Assembly: GCF_006715395.1 (NCBI RefSeq)
Contig: NZ_VFNC01000001.1
Location: 3,844,001-3,908,000 of the forward strand
Source: Streptomyces sp. SLBN-31
Lineage (GTDB): Bacteria > Actinomycetota > Actinomycetes > Streptomycetales > Streptomycetaceae
Length of the DNA stretch: 64,000 bases
Direction: 5' to 3'
Below the pieces are notes generated by a model that worked only from the letters and a program-made list of their open reading frames with translations, was not told where the DNA came from and ran no database searches. Of the stretch, positions 28,066 through 35,803 are shown in pieces. The number at the start of each line of letters is the position of its first letter. Within the stretch, counting starts at the first letter, position 1. A program made the position numbers and the translations under genes.

Positions 28066-28103
28066 TAACACTGAAAATGACCCGCGAGTCATATTCAGTG
28101 TTA
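28066..28103. promoter_or_regulatory. TetR operator between the SDR remnant and tetR
   Basis: Left arm TAACACTGAAAATGAC (28066-28081) and right arm GTCATATTCAGTGTTA (28088-28103): 16-bp arms with one mismatch and a 6-bp centre. The core ATGAC-CCGCGA-GTCAT is typical of TetR-family operators. It probably controls both divergent genes. Confidence 0.75.
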
Positions 28104-28130
28104 ATGTTGTGACACGCAGAGGGAGGCGTC

Positions 28131-28787
28131 ATGACCGGGAGAACAGCGGCAGCGCAGGCCAGGGCCGACAGCGTGCGCAATCGTCGGCTGCTCCTGCGAG
28201 CGGCTACCGAGGCCTTCGCGGAATGCGGGGTGGATGTGTCGATGCACACGATCGCCCAGCGGGCCGGCGTCGCCAAGGGCACGGTGTTCCGGCACTTCCC
28301 GACGAAGGACGACCTTCTCGCGGCGATCATGATGCAGCTGCTCGACCGGCTGCTCGACACGGCGGACCGGCTCCTGCGCGCCGATGACGCCGGCCGTGCG
28401 CTGAAGGACTTCATGGGACACGGAATCGGCCTGCTCGCCGCCGACCGCGCGTTCTGCGACGTCATCGGCCGGCCCTCGCTGCAGCACGCGGACGTACGCG
28501 AGGCGATCGACCGGCTCTGCGACACGGTCGAGGAGCTCACCGCCCGGGCCAGAGAACAAGAAGCCGTCCGTGGTGACATCACCGGAACCGACATCGTGCT
28601 GCTCCTCGGCGGCATCCACCAGACCGCCCAGCCGCTGCTGGACCGCGAACCGCGGGCGTGGGAACGCTTCCTGGAGATCGCGTTCGACGGACTGCGGGCC
28701 CGTGACCGCGCGGCCCTGCCCCATCCGCCCCCCGCCCGGCTGCGGATGGCGGACCTGTCGGGTGTCTCCGCACCGACGAAGGCATGA
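28131..28787 (+). CDS. TetR-family transcription regulator
   Basis: 218 residues. N-terminal HTH: LLLRAATEAFAECGVDVSMHTIAQRAGVAKGTVFRHFPTKDDLLAAIM (in pieces), the canonical TetR motif. The ligand-binding half (residues 60-200) resembles the SbtR-like C-terminal domain. ATG 28131 follows GAGGGAGG. It is divergent from the broken SDR gene, and the dyad at 28066-28103 is the expected self-operator. Since the SDR is damaged, the regulator may be outliving its target. Confidence 0.9.
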   Translation: MTGRTAAAQARADSVRNRRLLLRAATEAFAECGVDVSMHTIAQRAGVAKGTVFRHFPTKDDLLAAIMMQLLDRLLDTADRLLRADDAGRALKDFMGHGIGLLAADRAFCDVIGRPSLQHADVREAIDRLCDTVEELTARAREQEAVRGDITGTDIVLLLGGIHQTAQPLLDREPRAWERFLEIAFDGLRARDRAALPHPPPARLRMADLSGVSAPTKA

Positions 28788-28799
28788 CACTAAGTGGCA
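28785..28799. promoter_or_regulatory. Dyad TGACAC-TAA-GTGGCA before sigma copy 3
   Basis: Third copy of the TGNCAC-N3-GTGNCA dyad (compare 5414-5428 and 6300-6314). It overlaps the tetR stop codon and precedes the ECF41 copy 3 gene, which has no ECF41 promoter of its own. Confidence 0.35.
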
Positions 28800-28948
28800 C
28801 ATCATCGGAGTGTTGTGAAATCATGCCGCAGCTTCTGTCTCGATCAGCCGGCCGACCAGCCGGGTACGGACGGGGGCGGGTAACGTCTGAGGCATGCCGT
28901 CGCGGCGGCTGCGGCTCCGGACTCTCGTCGGCGTGTGGGGGTCGCTCC

Positions 28949-29671
28949 ATGGATCATGTCGTTGGCGCGGTACCGCTCGCCGAGTCGCTCGACGAACGGC
29001 GGCACCTGCTGGACGTCGCCCGCCGCGCGCTCGGCAGCCGCGTCGCGGCCGAACGCGTCGTCGACGAGGCCTACCAGCGGTGGTACCGCCTCACCGATCC
29101 GGAGCGGGTCCGGATGCCGTCCCCCCGGGTCTGGCTCACCCAGGTCGTGGACGAGGCGTGTCTGATGCGACCGGCGTCGGCCTGGCCCGGTGGGGAGGAA
29201 CGGGAGATCCGGGCCCTGCGGGCGTTGTGCGACGAGGACGTGGAACCGGTCGAGCGGGCCCGGTTGAGTGTGGGTGCGCGGCAGGCGCGGCCCGTGTCGG
29301 CGGGTCGCGAGCATGAGATCACCGTTTCCGTGCGGCAGGCGTGCAGCGATCAGGACGGCCCCCGACTGAGGTCGCTGCTGGCCCCCGATGCGACGGCCTT
29401 CTTCGACAGCGGCGGCAAGATCCGGGCGCAGACGCGGCCCGTCCGCGGTGACGAGCAGGTCGCCCGCAGCCTGTTGGTCCTGCTGGCTGGACAGCGGCGT
29501 GTGACGCTGTGCACCGGATTGGTCAACGGGCGCACCGGCCTCGTCGCCCGGTGTGACGACCAGGTCGCCGCGGTGCTGACCCTCGACATCGCGGACTCGC
29601 TGGTCGTTCAGGTCTGGGCGGTGCTCAACCCCGACAAGCTGCGTAGCTGGAACCGTTCCCTTCCCGGGTGA
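28949..29671 (+). CDS. ECF41-like protein with sigma region 4 deleted (copy 3)
   Basis: 240 residues from MDHVVGAVPLAESLDERRHLL. Sigma region 2 is conserved (RALGSRVAAERVVDEAYQRWYRL). The C-terminal SnoaL-like domain is full length, with FFDSGGKIRAQTRPVRG for the DGGGK motif and LNPDKLRSWNRS at the end. Between them, where copy 1 has about 70 residues forming sigma region 4, only about 40 remain (RALRALCDEDVEPVERARLSV), with no helix-turn-helix. It therefore should not read a -35 element. The reading frame is maintained across the deletion, so it may still bind core polymerase through region 2 and act as a competitor, or it may be an early relic. It converges with copy 4 and overlaps it by 47 bp. 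Confidence 0.8.
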   Translation: MDHVVGAVPLAESLDERRHLLDVARRALGSRVAAERVVDEAYQRWYRLTDPERVRMPSPRVWLTQVVDEACLMRPASAWPGGEEREIRALRALCDEDVEPVERARLSVGARQARPVSAGREHEITVSVRQACSDQDGPRLRSLLAPDATAFFDSGGKIRAQTRPVRGDEQVARSLLVLLAGQRRVTLCTGLVNGRTGLVARCDDQVAAVLTLDIADSLVVQVWAVLNPDKLRSWNRSLPG

Positions 29672-30629
29672 GCTCACGTGCCACGGCGTCCACGGGACGC
29701 GAGGGCAGGGGCGCGCAGTGGGCGCGGGATCCGAGGAAGGCGGCGATCTTGTCGGGGGTGAACACCCACAGAACCCGGTGGATCCCCCGCCGTGTGGCGG
29801 CGATGGTCATGAAGGTGGCGGGGCGGCCGTCCCGGTACAGCAGAACCCCGGCGCGTCCATTGGCCTGCACGGGTGCGATCTCGACCGTCGGCCAGAAGCG
29901 TGACGAGGCGGTCGACAGGTTCGCCACCCGGGCACGACCGACCACGGGTACACGGGCCGCGCCGCGCAGCCCGTTGCCGTCGGACAGACTGACCGCGTCG
30001 GGCGTCAGGAGCGCTTCCAGCGAGGCCACGTCCCCATCCTGGGCGGCCGCGACGAAAGCATCGAGCAGCCTGCGGTGCTCCTGGATGTCGACACTGTCCC
30101 GCTCGTCGTCCGTGAGGTGCTTGCGCGCCCTGCTCACGATCTTCCTGGCGTTGACCGGGGTGAGGCGCAGGATCTCCGCGATCTCCGGGTACCCGTACTC
30201 GAAGGCCTCCCTCAGCACGTAGGCGGCCCGTTCGGTGGGTGTGAGCTTCTGCAGGACGAGGAGCAGGGCGAGTTCCAGGGCCTCGGCGCGTTCAGCGCCG
30301 GCCACCGGGTCGATGCTGGTGTCGATGGGCTCGGGCAGCCAGGGCCCGATGTAGGTCTCGCGGCGCACGCGGGCGGACTGCGCCACGTTGATGGCCAGCC
30401 TCGTCGTCGTGCTCGACAGGAACGCCGCAGGGCTGACCACCGCCGAACGGTCGGTCCGCTGCCAGCGCAGCCACGCCTCCTGCACGACGTCCTCGGCCTC
30501 CGTCGCGCTGCCCAGGACGCGGTAGGCGATACCGAAGAGCCGGGGCCGCAGTTCCACGAAGGTGGTGACGGCCTCGGCGAGGTTCCTGTCCGCGGGAGGT
30601 GCCTCTGTGGGGGATGCCTCTGGATACAT
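29625..30629 (-). CDS. ECF41 sigma factor with C-terminal SnoaL-like domain (copy 4)
   Basis: 334 residues. Region 2: RLFGIAYRVLGSATEAEDVVQEAWLRW; linker WLPEPIDT, the ECF41 hallmark; region 4: LTPTERAAYVLREAFEYGYPEIAEILRLTPVNARKIVSRARKHL (in pieces). The extension has LSDGNGLRGAARVPVVGR at the DGGGK position and VFTPDKIAAFLG near the NPDKL position, then an extra 30-residue tail that overlaps copy 3. Its own ECF41 promoter (30715-30744) implies autoregulation. It is one of two copies (with 34135-35031) with every expected domain, and the best candidate for the master factor of the cluster. Confidence 0.93.
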   Translation of the reverse strand: MYPEASPTEAPPADRNLAEAVTTFVELRPRLFGIAYRVLGSATEAEDVVQEAWLRWQRTDRSAVVSPAAFLSSTTTRLAINVAQSARVRRETYIGPWLPEPIDTSIDPVAGAERAEALELALLLVLQKLTPTERAAYVLREAFEYGYPEIAEILRLTPVNARKIVSRARKHLTDDERDSVDIQEHRRLLDAFVAAAQDGDVASLEALLTPDAVSLSDGNGLRGAARVPVVGRARVANLSTASSRFWPTVEIAPVQANGRAGVLLYRDGRPATFMTIAATRRGIHRVLWVFTPDKIAAFLGSRAHCAPLPSRPVDAVARELTREGNGSSYAACRG

Positions 30630-30714
30630 GTCCCTCTGACTCCATTCCTCCGGGGCCCGGGTTGTCGGAATGCGGCCACGAGGCGCTCACAGACCCGGCG
30701 ATCGTCTCCCCCTC

Positions 30715-30744
30715 AACGACCGGGGGACCGAGGACGCTGTGACA
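30715..30744 (-). promoter_or_regulatory. ECF41-type promoter of sigma copy 4
   Basis: TGTCACA at 30744-30738, 17-nt spacer, cG-GTCGTT with GTC at 30720-30718. Start codon at 30629. Confidence 0.7.
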
Positions 30745-30826
30745 GTGCTTTTTGGAGCGCTTTTCCTCGGGGTGTAGGCGGAATAGGCCATGCGCGCCGG
30801 CTGATCTACTGCGCCGTACAAGAAAT

Positions 30827-30863
30827 GGGCCTGTCGTTCCACGGGGCGTGGAACGACAGGCCC
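30827..30863 (-). terminator. Perfect 16-bp hairpin after the NmrA gene
   Basis: GGGCCTGTCGTTCCAC pairs with GTGGAACGACAGGCCC around a 5-nt loop, just beyond the stop at 30876. Confidence 0.85.
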
Positions 30864-30875
30864 AGGAAGACGCGC

Positions 30876-31622
30876 CTACTGCTGCTGGGCGAGCCAGTCG
30901 ACGAAACGGGTCTCGCCGATGCGGGCGTCCGGGCCGGGAAGCAGCGTGGTCTCCTTCAACTCGGCGCCGAAGTACGGGGCGTGCGCGTCGGCGACGACCG
31001 TACGCGCATCGTTCTTGGCGGCCAGGCCCTTGCGGATCAGCTCGTCCAGCTGGAAGGTGCCGGGACCGGCCACCTCGACCACACCGTTGACCGGCGTGCC
31101 CACGGCGGTGCGGCCCACAGTGGCGGCGACGTCGTCCGAATAGACGGGCTGGATCTTCACCGGGGCCAGCCTGACGGTGTCACCCTCGGTCGCCGACTCG
31201 GCGATGCCCTTCATGAACTCGAAGAATTGCGTGGCATGCACGATCGACCACGGGATTCCGGAGGCCTTGATCAGTTCCTCCTGCGCCTGCTTGGCACGGA
31301 AGTAGCCGCTCTCCTGGAGCCGTTCCGTACCCACCACCGACAGGGCGACGTGGTGGGTGACGCCGGCGTTCGCCTCAGCCTTGAGGAGGTTGGTGGTGGA
31401 GGTACGGAAGAACTCCATGACGGCGTCGTCTGCGAAGGAGGGCGAGTTGGAAACGTCGATCACGACGGCCGCGCCCTCCAGCACCTCGGCCAGGCCCTCG
31501 CCCGTCAGCGTGTTGACGCCGGTGTTCGGGGCGGCCGCCACCGCCTCGTGGCCGTGTTCGTTGAGCTTGCTGACGACCTTCGAGCCGATCAGTCCGGTGC
31601 CGCCGATCACTACGACCTTCAT
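30876..31622 (-). CDS. NmrA-family NAD(P)-binding oxidoreductase
   Basis: 248 residues. MKVVVIGGTGLIGSKVV is the dinucleotide-binding motif; VVIDVSNSPSF, THHVALSVVGTERLQESGYFRAKQAQEELI and IVHATQFFEFM are typical of the atypical SDRs annotated as NmrA or NAD-dependent epimerases, a classical ECF41 target family. The active site Tyr and Lys are in GYFRAK. It is a very close paralog of 46638-47381. It stands alone behind the ECF41 promoter at 31667-31696 and ends with a strong terminator. Substrate unknown. Confidence 0.9.
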   Translation of the reverse strand: MKVVVIGGTGLIGSKVVSKLNEHGHEAVAAAPNTGVNTLTGEGLAEVLEGAAVVIDVSNSPSFADDAVMEFFRTSTTNLLKAEANAGVTHHVALSVVGTERLQESGYFRAKQAQEELIKASGIPWSIVHATQFFEFMKGIAESATEGDTVRLAPVKIQPVYSDDVAATVGRTAVGTPVNGVVEVAGPGTFQLDELIRKGLAAKNDARTVVADAHAPYFGAELKETTLLPGPDARIGETRFVDWLAQQQ

Positions 31623-31666
31623 GGGGACGTTCCTTTCACTCATTCTCATCTGCCGCCTGCACGACG

Positions 31667-31696
31667 TATGACCGGGAATTGATCGGCGCTGTGACA
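31667..31696 (-). promoter_or_regulatory. ECF41-type promoter of the NmrA gene
   Basis: TGTCACA at 31696-31690, 17-nt spacer, cG-GTCATA. ATG at 31622. Confidence 0.75.
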
Positions 31697-31739
31697 CCTT
31701 TCTCGAATCCCGGACTTCTTCTCCCGGGCAGGGTGATTC

Positions 31740-33470
31740 CTATTCGACGAGCTTTCCGTCCGCCGAGACGTCCTCCATCAAGGCCGCGATCTCGTCGGGG
31801 ACAGGGCTGATGGGCTCCCGGGTGATGCCGTCGGTCGGGGACCAGACGAGGTTCACCTGCAGCGCGGGATCCATGTCGGGGTAGTCGCTGCGGTTGTGGC
31901 ATCCGCGCGTCTCGCGCCGCTCCAGCGCCGCTTCCAGTGTGGCCCTCGCTGCCAGCGCCGACGACTTTAGGTCGAAGGCGTGGGCGAGGTCCTGGAAGCC
32001 CGCGATGTCCGGGTGGACGCCGACGTTCTCCATGCGCTTCTCGATGGCGTCCAGCTCCGCCAGCCCGGTTCGCAGCCCCTCCTCGTCGCGGACCACGCCC
32101 GCGTGCTCGGTCATGGTGTTGCGGATCGCGCGCTGCAGGGCGCGCACGTTCTCGGGTCCGTCCGCGGCGAGCAGGTCGTCGACCTCCGCACGCGCCTGGG
32201 CCACCGCGGCGGCCGAGCGCGGCTGCGCGGGCAGGGACTCCGAGTAGGCGGCGGCCGCCTGTCCGGTGATGCGGCCGTACACCAGCAGCTCGATGAGGCT
32301 GTTGCCGCCGAGCCGGTTGGCGCCGTGCAGTCCGCTGGAGGCCTCACCGATGGCGTACAGGCCCCGCACGTCCGTGCTGTGGTCCTCGGGGCGGACCCAC
32401 ACACCGCCCATCGAGTAGTGCGCGGTGGGCGCGACCTCGATGGGATCCCGGGTGATGTCCAGCATCTGCAAGTCCAGCAGTGTCTGGTAGACGCGGGGAA
32501 GCCGGTTCATGATGGTCTGCCGGGGCAGGTGGGAGACGTCGAGCCACACCCCGCCGTTGGGTGTGCCGCGGCCTTCCTTGATCTCGGTGTAGGAGGCGAG
32601 GGCGACCCGGTCGCGTGTGGACAGCTCCATGCGTACGGGGTCGTAGCGGTTCATGTACCGCTCGCCGAGCGCGTTGCGCAGGATGCCGCCCTCGCCGCGG
32701 GCTGCCTCGCTCACCAGGGTCCCGGCCGCGTTCTCCGGCTCGATGATGCCGGAGGGGTGGAACTGGACGAGTTCCGGGTCGCGCAGCCGGGCTCCGGCCT
32801 CCGCGGCCAGCCGGAAGGAGTCGCCGGTGTTCTCGTCGCGCCGTGAGGAGGTGCGCCGCCAGATCCGGGTGTGGCCGCCGGCCGCGAGGATGACGGCGTC
32901 CGCGTGCACGAGGTAGCGCCTGCCGTCGGCAAGGCCGAAGCCGTAGGCGCCGAAGACGGCGCCGTCGTGGACCAGGAGACGGGTGATGTAGACGTTGTCG
33001 AGCACCGGTATGTCCAGCTGGTTCGCGCGCCGGATGAGCGTGCGCTGGATCTCCAGGCCCGTGTAGTCGCCCGCGAAGGCGGTGCGGCGGAACTTGTGGG
33101 CGCCGAAGAAGCGCTGGGAGATCCGGCCGTCCTCCTCCCGGGCGAAGGCCATGCCGTAGCGCTCCAGGTCGTCGATGCCGAGGGCGGCTCCCCGGGTGAC
33201 GATCTCGGCGGTGCGGGGGTCGCCGAGGAGGTAGCTCTCCTTGAGGGTGTCGGCGGCGTGCTGCTGCCAGGTGTCCTCGGGGTCCATCGTGGCCAGGGCC
33301 GCATTGATCCCGCCGGCGGCGAGAGAGGTGTGGGTGTCCTCCTTGGGGCGCTTGCCGACTGCGAGGACATCGACGCCGGCCTCGGCCAGCTCGATGGCCG
33401 CGCGCAGGCCCGCTCCGCCGGTGCCGATCACCAGCACTGTGGTGGAAAGACGTTGTTCGGTGGCAACCAC
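31740..33470 (-). CDS. Fumarate reductase/succinate dehydrogenase-type flavoprotein, orphan
   Basis: About 576 residues. FAD site TTVLVIGTGGAGLRAAIELAEAG; the position used for covalent FAD attachment reads DTHTSLAAGGINA; the active-site region includes VQFHPSG, LVSEAARGEGG and YSMGGVWV; the C-terminus has TRGCHNRSDYPD. These are the features of SdhA/FrdA proteins and L-aspartate oxidases. No iron-sulfur or membrane subunit is adjacent. The GTG at 33470 has GGGAG upstream; an ATG at 33482 is possible. The divergent gene is a ferredoxin, and each gene has its own ECF41 promoter, so the two are probably made together and the ferredoxin may be its electron partner (inference). A shortened copy lies at 47536-47793. 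Confidence 0.88.
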   Translation of the reverse strand: MVATEQRLSTTVLVIGTGGAGLRAAIELAEAGVDVLAVGKRPKEDTHTSLAAGGINAALATMDPEDTWQQHAADTLKESYLLGDPRTAEIVTRGAALGIDDLERYGMAFAREEDGRISQRFFGAHKFRRTAFAGDYTGLEIQRTLIRRANQLDIPVLDNVYITRLLVHDGAVFGAYGFGLADGRRYLVHADAVILAAGGHTRIWRRTSSRRDENTGDSFRLAAEAGARLRDPELVQFHPSGIIEPENAAGTLVSEAARGEGGILRNALGERYMNRYDPVRMELSTRDRVALASYTEIKEGRGTPNGGVWLDVSHLPRQTIMNRLPRVYQTLLDLQMLDITRDPIEVAPTAHYSMGGVWVRPEDHSTDVRGLYAIGEASSGLHGANRLGGNSLIELLVYGRITGQAAAAYSESLPAQPRSAAAVAQARAEVDDLLAADGPENVRALQRAIRNTMTEHAGVVRDEEGLRTGLAELDAIEKRMENVGVHPDIAGFQDLAHAFDLKSSALAARATLEAALERRETRGCHNRSDYPDMDPALQVNLVWSPTDGITREPISPVPDEIAALMEDVSADGKLVE

Positions 33471-33502
33471 GATTGCTCCCATCGCTCGGGGTGGTCACCT
33501 GC

Positions 33503-33532
33503 TACGACCAGGTGGAGTGACGGTTTGTGACA
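33503..33532 (-). promoter_or_regulatory. ECF41-type promoter of the flavoprotein gene
   Basis: TGTCACA at 33532-33526, 17-nt spacer, tG-GTCGTA. Back to back with the ferredoxin promoter at 33563. Confidence 0.75.
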
Positions 33533-33562
33533 CCGCCGCCCTGGCCCGGGCCCGCCTGTCGG

Positions 33563-33592
33563 TGTCACACCCCGGCCGCCGGGCCGGTCATA
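33563..33592 (+). promoter_or_regulatory. ECF41-type promoter of the ferredoxin gene
   Basis: TGTCACA at 33563-33569, 17-nt spacer, cG-GTCATA. ATG at 33664. Confidence 0.75.
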
Positions 33593-33663
33593 CCGCACAC
33601 CGGCCGGGCGCACGAAGACCGTGCGGTCCGCAGCCGCCGGCCGGCGAAGGGGAGGTGGGGACG

Positions 33664-34047
33664 ATGACCTACGTCATCGCGGAGCCGTGCGTCGACGTCA
33701 AAGACCGGGCGTGTGTGATCGAGTGCCCGGTCGACTGCATCTACGAGGGCGAGCGGACCCTGTACATCAATCCCTGGGAGTGCGTCGACTGCCACGCTTG
33801 CGAGCCGGTCTGCCCGGTCGAGGCCGTCTTCCACGAGGACGACCTGCCAGCACGGTGGGCGCAGTACCGGTCCGTGAACGCCGAGTACTTCCGCGACGCC
33901 CCGGGGGAGGGCACCGGGCGGGCCGCGCGGGCCGACCATCCCGTGGTCGCGGCCCTGCCCCCGCAGCACGCGGTCAAGAACGACCTGTCCGGATTCGCCG
34001 CCCGCAAGGAGGAGGCCGTCGACGCCGACCTGTGGTTCCCGTGGTGA
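33664..34047 (+). CDS. fdxA: 7Fe (3Fe-4S/4Fe-4S) ferredoxin
   Basis: 127 residues. TYVIAEPCVDVKDRACVIECPVDCIYEG and CVDCHACEPVCPVEAVF (in pieces) carry the Cys of the two clusters in FdxA spacing. The C-terminal tail (residues 75-127) is longer than usual but the family has such tails. It shuttles low-potential electrons to oxidoreductases or P450s. GAGGTGGGGACG precedes the ATG. In-island partners are the divergent flavoprotein and the ferredoxin reductase at 3117-4349. Confidence 0.93.
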   Translation: MTYVIAEPCVDVKDRACVIECPVDCIYEGERTLYINPWECVDCHACEPVCPVEAVFHEDDLPARWAQYRSVNAEYFRDAPGEGTGRAARADHPVVAALPPQHAVKNDLSGFAARKEEAVDADLWFPW

Positions 34048-34134
34048 ACCGTCCGGCACCGGTGCGGCGGGCCGGCCCTGGGTATGCGGCGAACCGGCGG
34101 TCAGGCACCCCGGGACGGCATGCAGGGGCGCGCG

Positions 34135-35031
34135 TCAGGCCCCCAGGGACAGGACGTAGGGGTTCAGCTTGACCGGGTTCATCACCCACATGATGCGCTC
34201 GATGCCGGCCTCGGACGCGTCCACGCACAACAGCGCCACCGGGGCGTCTTCTCGTGCGACGAGCACGGCGGGCCGGCCGTTGGCCTCGACGAACCGGGTC
34301 TCGGCATCCGGCCAGAACCGCGGGGCGAAGGCGGCCAGGTAACGCGAGACGTGATCGCGGCCGATGACGGGGATCCTGGACGCGCCGCGGATGCCGCCGC
34401 CGTCCGAATAGCTGACGACGTCCGAGGTCAGCAGGTCCTCCAGGGTGGAGAGATCTCCCGTGCGCGCGGCGGAGAGAAAGCCTTCGAGCAGACGCCGGTG
34501 GGCCGCGGGGCTGACGCGCTCCTTGCACTCGGCGCCCAGGTGCTTGCGCGCCCGGCTGACCAGCTGCCGAGCGTTCGCGTCGCTGGTCTCCAGGATGTCG
34601 GCGACGCGGCGGTAGGGGTAGTCGAACGCCTCCCGCAGCACATAGGCGGCGCGTTCGATCGGGTTGAGCTTCTCCATCAACAACAGCACCGCCAGCTCGA
34701 GCGCCTCGGCGCGTTCCGCCCCCAGGTGCGGGTCCTGGGTGGTGTCGACCGGCTCGGGGAGCCAAGGCCCGACGTAGGCCTCCCGGCGTACCCGCGCGGA
34801 CTGGGCCAGGTTGATCGCTAGCCGGGTGGTGACCGTGGTCAGGAAGGCGGCTGGTTCATGGATCTGCGCGCGGTCGGTGTTCTGCCATCGCAGCCAGGCG
34901 TCCTGGATGATGTCCTCGGCCTCGACGGCACTGCCGAGGATGCGGTACGCGATGCCGAACAACCGCGGTCTGGCGGAGAGGAAGTCGTCGAGACCGCGGT
35001 CGAACGTGTCGGGGTGGGCGCCAGCGCGCAT
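34135..35031 (-). CDS. ECF41 sigma factor with C-terminal SnoaL-like domain (copy 5)
   Basis: 298 residues, the closest to a textbook ECF41. Region 2 RLFGIAYRILGSAVEAEDIIQDAWLRW, linker WLPEPVDT, region 4 LNPIERAAYVLREAFDYPYRRVADILETSDANARQLVSRARKHL (in pieces), extension with YSDGGGIRGASRIPVIGR and a terminal WVMNPVKLNPY. Unlike copies 1 and 4 it has no TGTCACA promoter upstream, so it may be expressed constitutively or from another sigma factor and could sit at the top of the cascade. It converges with the ferredoxin gene, 87 bp apart. Confidence 0.93.
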   Translation of the reverse strand: MRAGAHPDTFDRGLDDFLSARPRLFGIAYRILGSAVEAEDIIQDAWLRWQNTDRAQIHEPAAFLTTVTTRLAINLAQSARVRREAYVGPWLPEPVDTTQDPHLGAERAEALELAVLLLMEKLNPIERAAYVLREAFDYPYRRVADILETSDANARQLVSRARKHLGAECKERVSPAAHRRLLEGFLSAARTGDLSTLEDLLTSDVVSYSDGGGIRGASRIPVIGRDHVSRYLAAFAPRFWPDAETRFVEANGRPAVLVAREDAPVALLCVDASEAGIERIMWVMNPVKLNPYVLSLGA

Positions 35032-35248
35032 GGGTCGTCCCTTCTGGCTTTGCGCCCTACATGCTACGCGCGAAGGGGAAGGGTACGCGCCACGGGCCGC
35101 TGCTGCTCACGCTATCTCTTTCGCGAACCCCGGTCACACGGTGGCAATCGTCGCGCCCGATCCGCCAGATTTGCCCCCCGGACCGCTGCCCGACTTGCTC
35201 CGGAAGACCGCGGTCGACGAGTGAAAGGGACTGTGTGAGGAGGCCGGT

Positions 35249-35278
35249 TGTCACACATGCGCCCGGTGCCCGGTCACC
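35249..35278 (+). promoter_or_regulatory. ECF41-type promoter of the cupin gene
   Basis: TGTCACA at 35249-35255, 17-nt spacer, cG-GTCACC. About 40 nt to the start. Confidence 0.75.
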
Positions 35279-35318
35279 AGTGACGAACGATGTTCACGCC
35301 TACGGAAGGTGCAACACA

Positions 35319-35786
35319 GTGTCGGACAACATGACAGCACACGACCACTCCGCCCACGGCCACCACGGGCACGGGGACCAGGAGGGCACCGCCGGCTGGA
35401 TGACGGCGGCGAAGGTGCTCCAGGACGCCTCACCCATCACCGTCCCGGAGGGGGCGTCGGCGATGACCATTCTCGTCGAGTGGGAGCCGGGCGACCCGGG
35501 CACGCCCCCGCACCGGCACTCCGGCCCCGCCTTCGGCTACGTTGTCGAGGGCGCGGTCCGTTTCGAGCTCGAGGGCGAGCCCGAGCGCGTGGTGGAGGCG
35601 GGCGGCACCTTCTGGGAGCCCGGCGGAGACGCCATCCACTACCAGGACGGCAACGCGCTTTCCGACGCGCGGACCCGGTTCGTGGTGACCATGATGTGTG
35701 CTCCGGGCAAGCCCATGCTGGAACTGGTCGACGAGAAGGAACTGGCGGAGCGCGCCCACCTGCGGGCACCGCGCCCCACCGCCTGA
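35319..35786 (+). CDS. His-rich cupin-domain protein
   Basis: 155 residues from GTG 35319 (GGAAGG 9 nt upstream; ATG 35331 is further from it). The N-terminus is His-rich (HDHSAHGHHGHGD), a likely metal-binding tail. The cupin core has PPHRHSGPAFGYVVEGAVRFEL (motif 1) and FWEPGGDAIHYQDGN (motif 2). The C-terminus KPMLELVDEKELAERA resembles cupins tied to redox stress operons. The DUF5134-like gene follows after 17 bp and is probably co-transcribed. Confidence 0.88.
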   Translation: MSDNMTAHDHSAHGHHGHGDQEGTAGWMTAAKVLQDASPITVPEGASAMTILVEWEPGDPGTPPHRHSGPAFGYVVEGAVRFELEGEPERVVEAGGTFWEPGGDAIHYQDGNALSDARTRFVVTMMCAPGKPMLELVDEKELAERAHLRAPRPTA

Positions 35787-35803
35787 CCGGGCACGGACCC
35801 GGC

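Noticed and set aside
28108..28114. TGTCACA on the minus strand in the SDR-tetR spacer
   Set aside because: The matching -10 position reads GACT, not GTC; the TetR dyad overlaps it.
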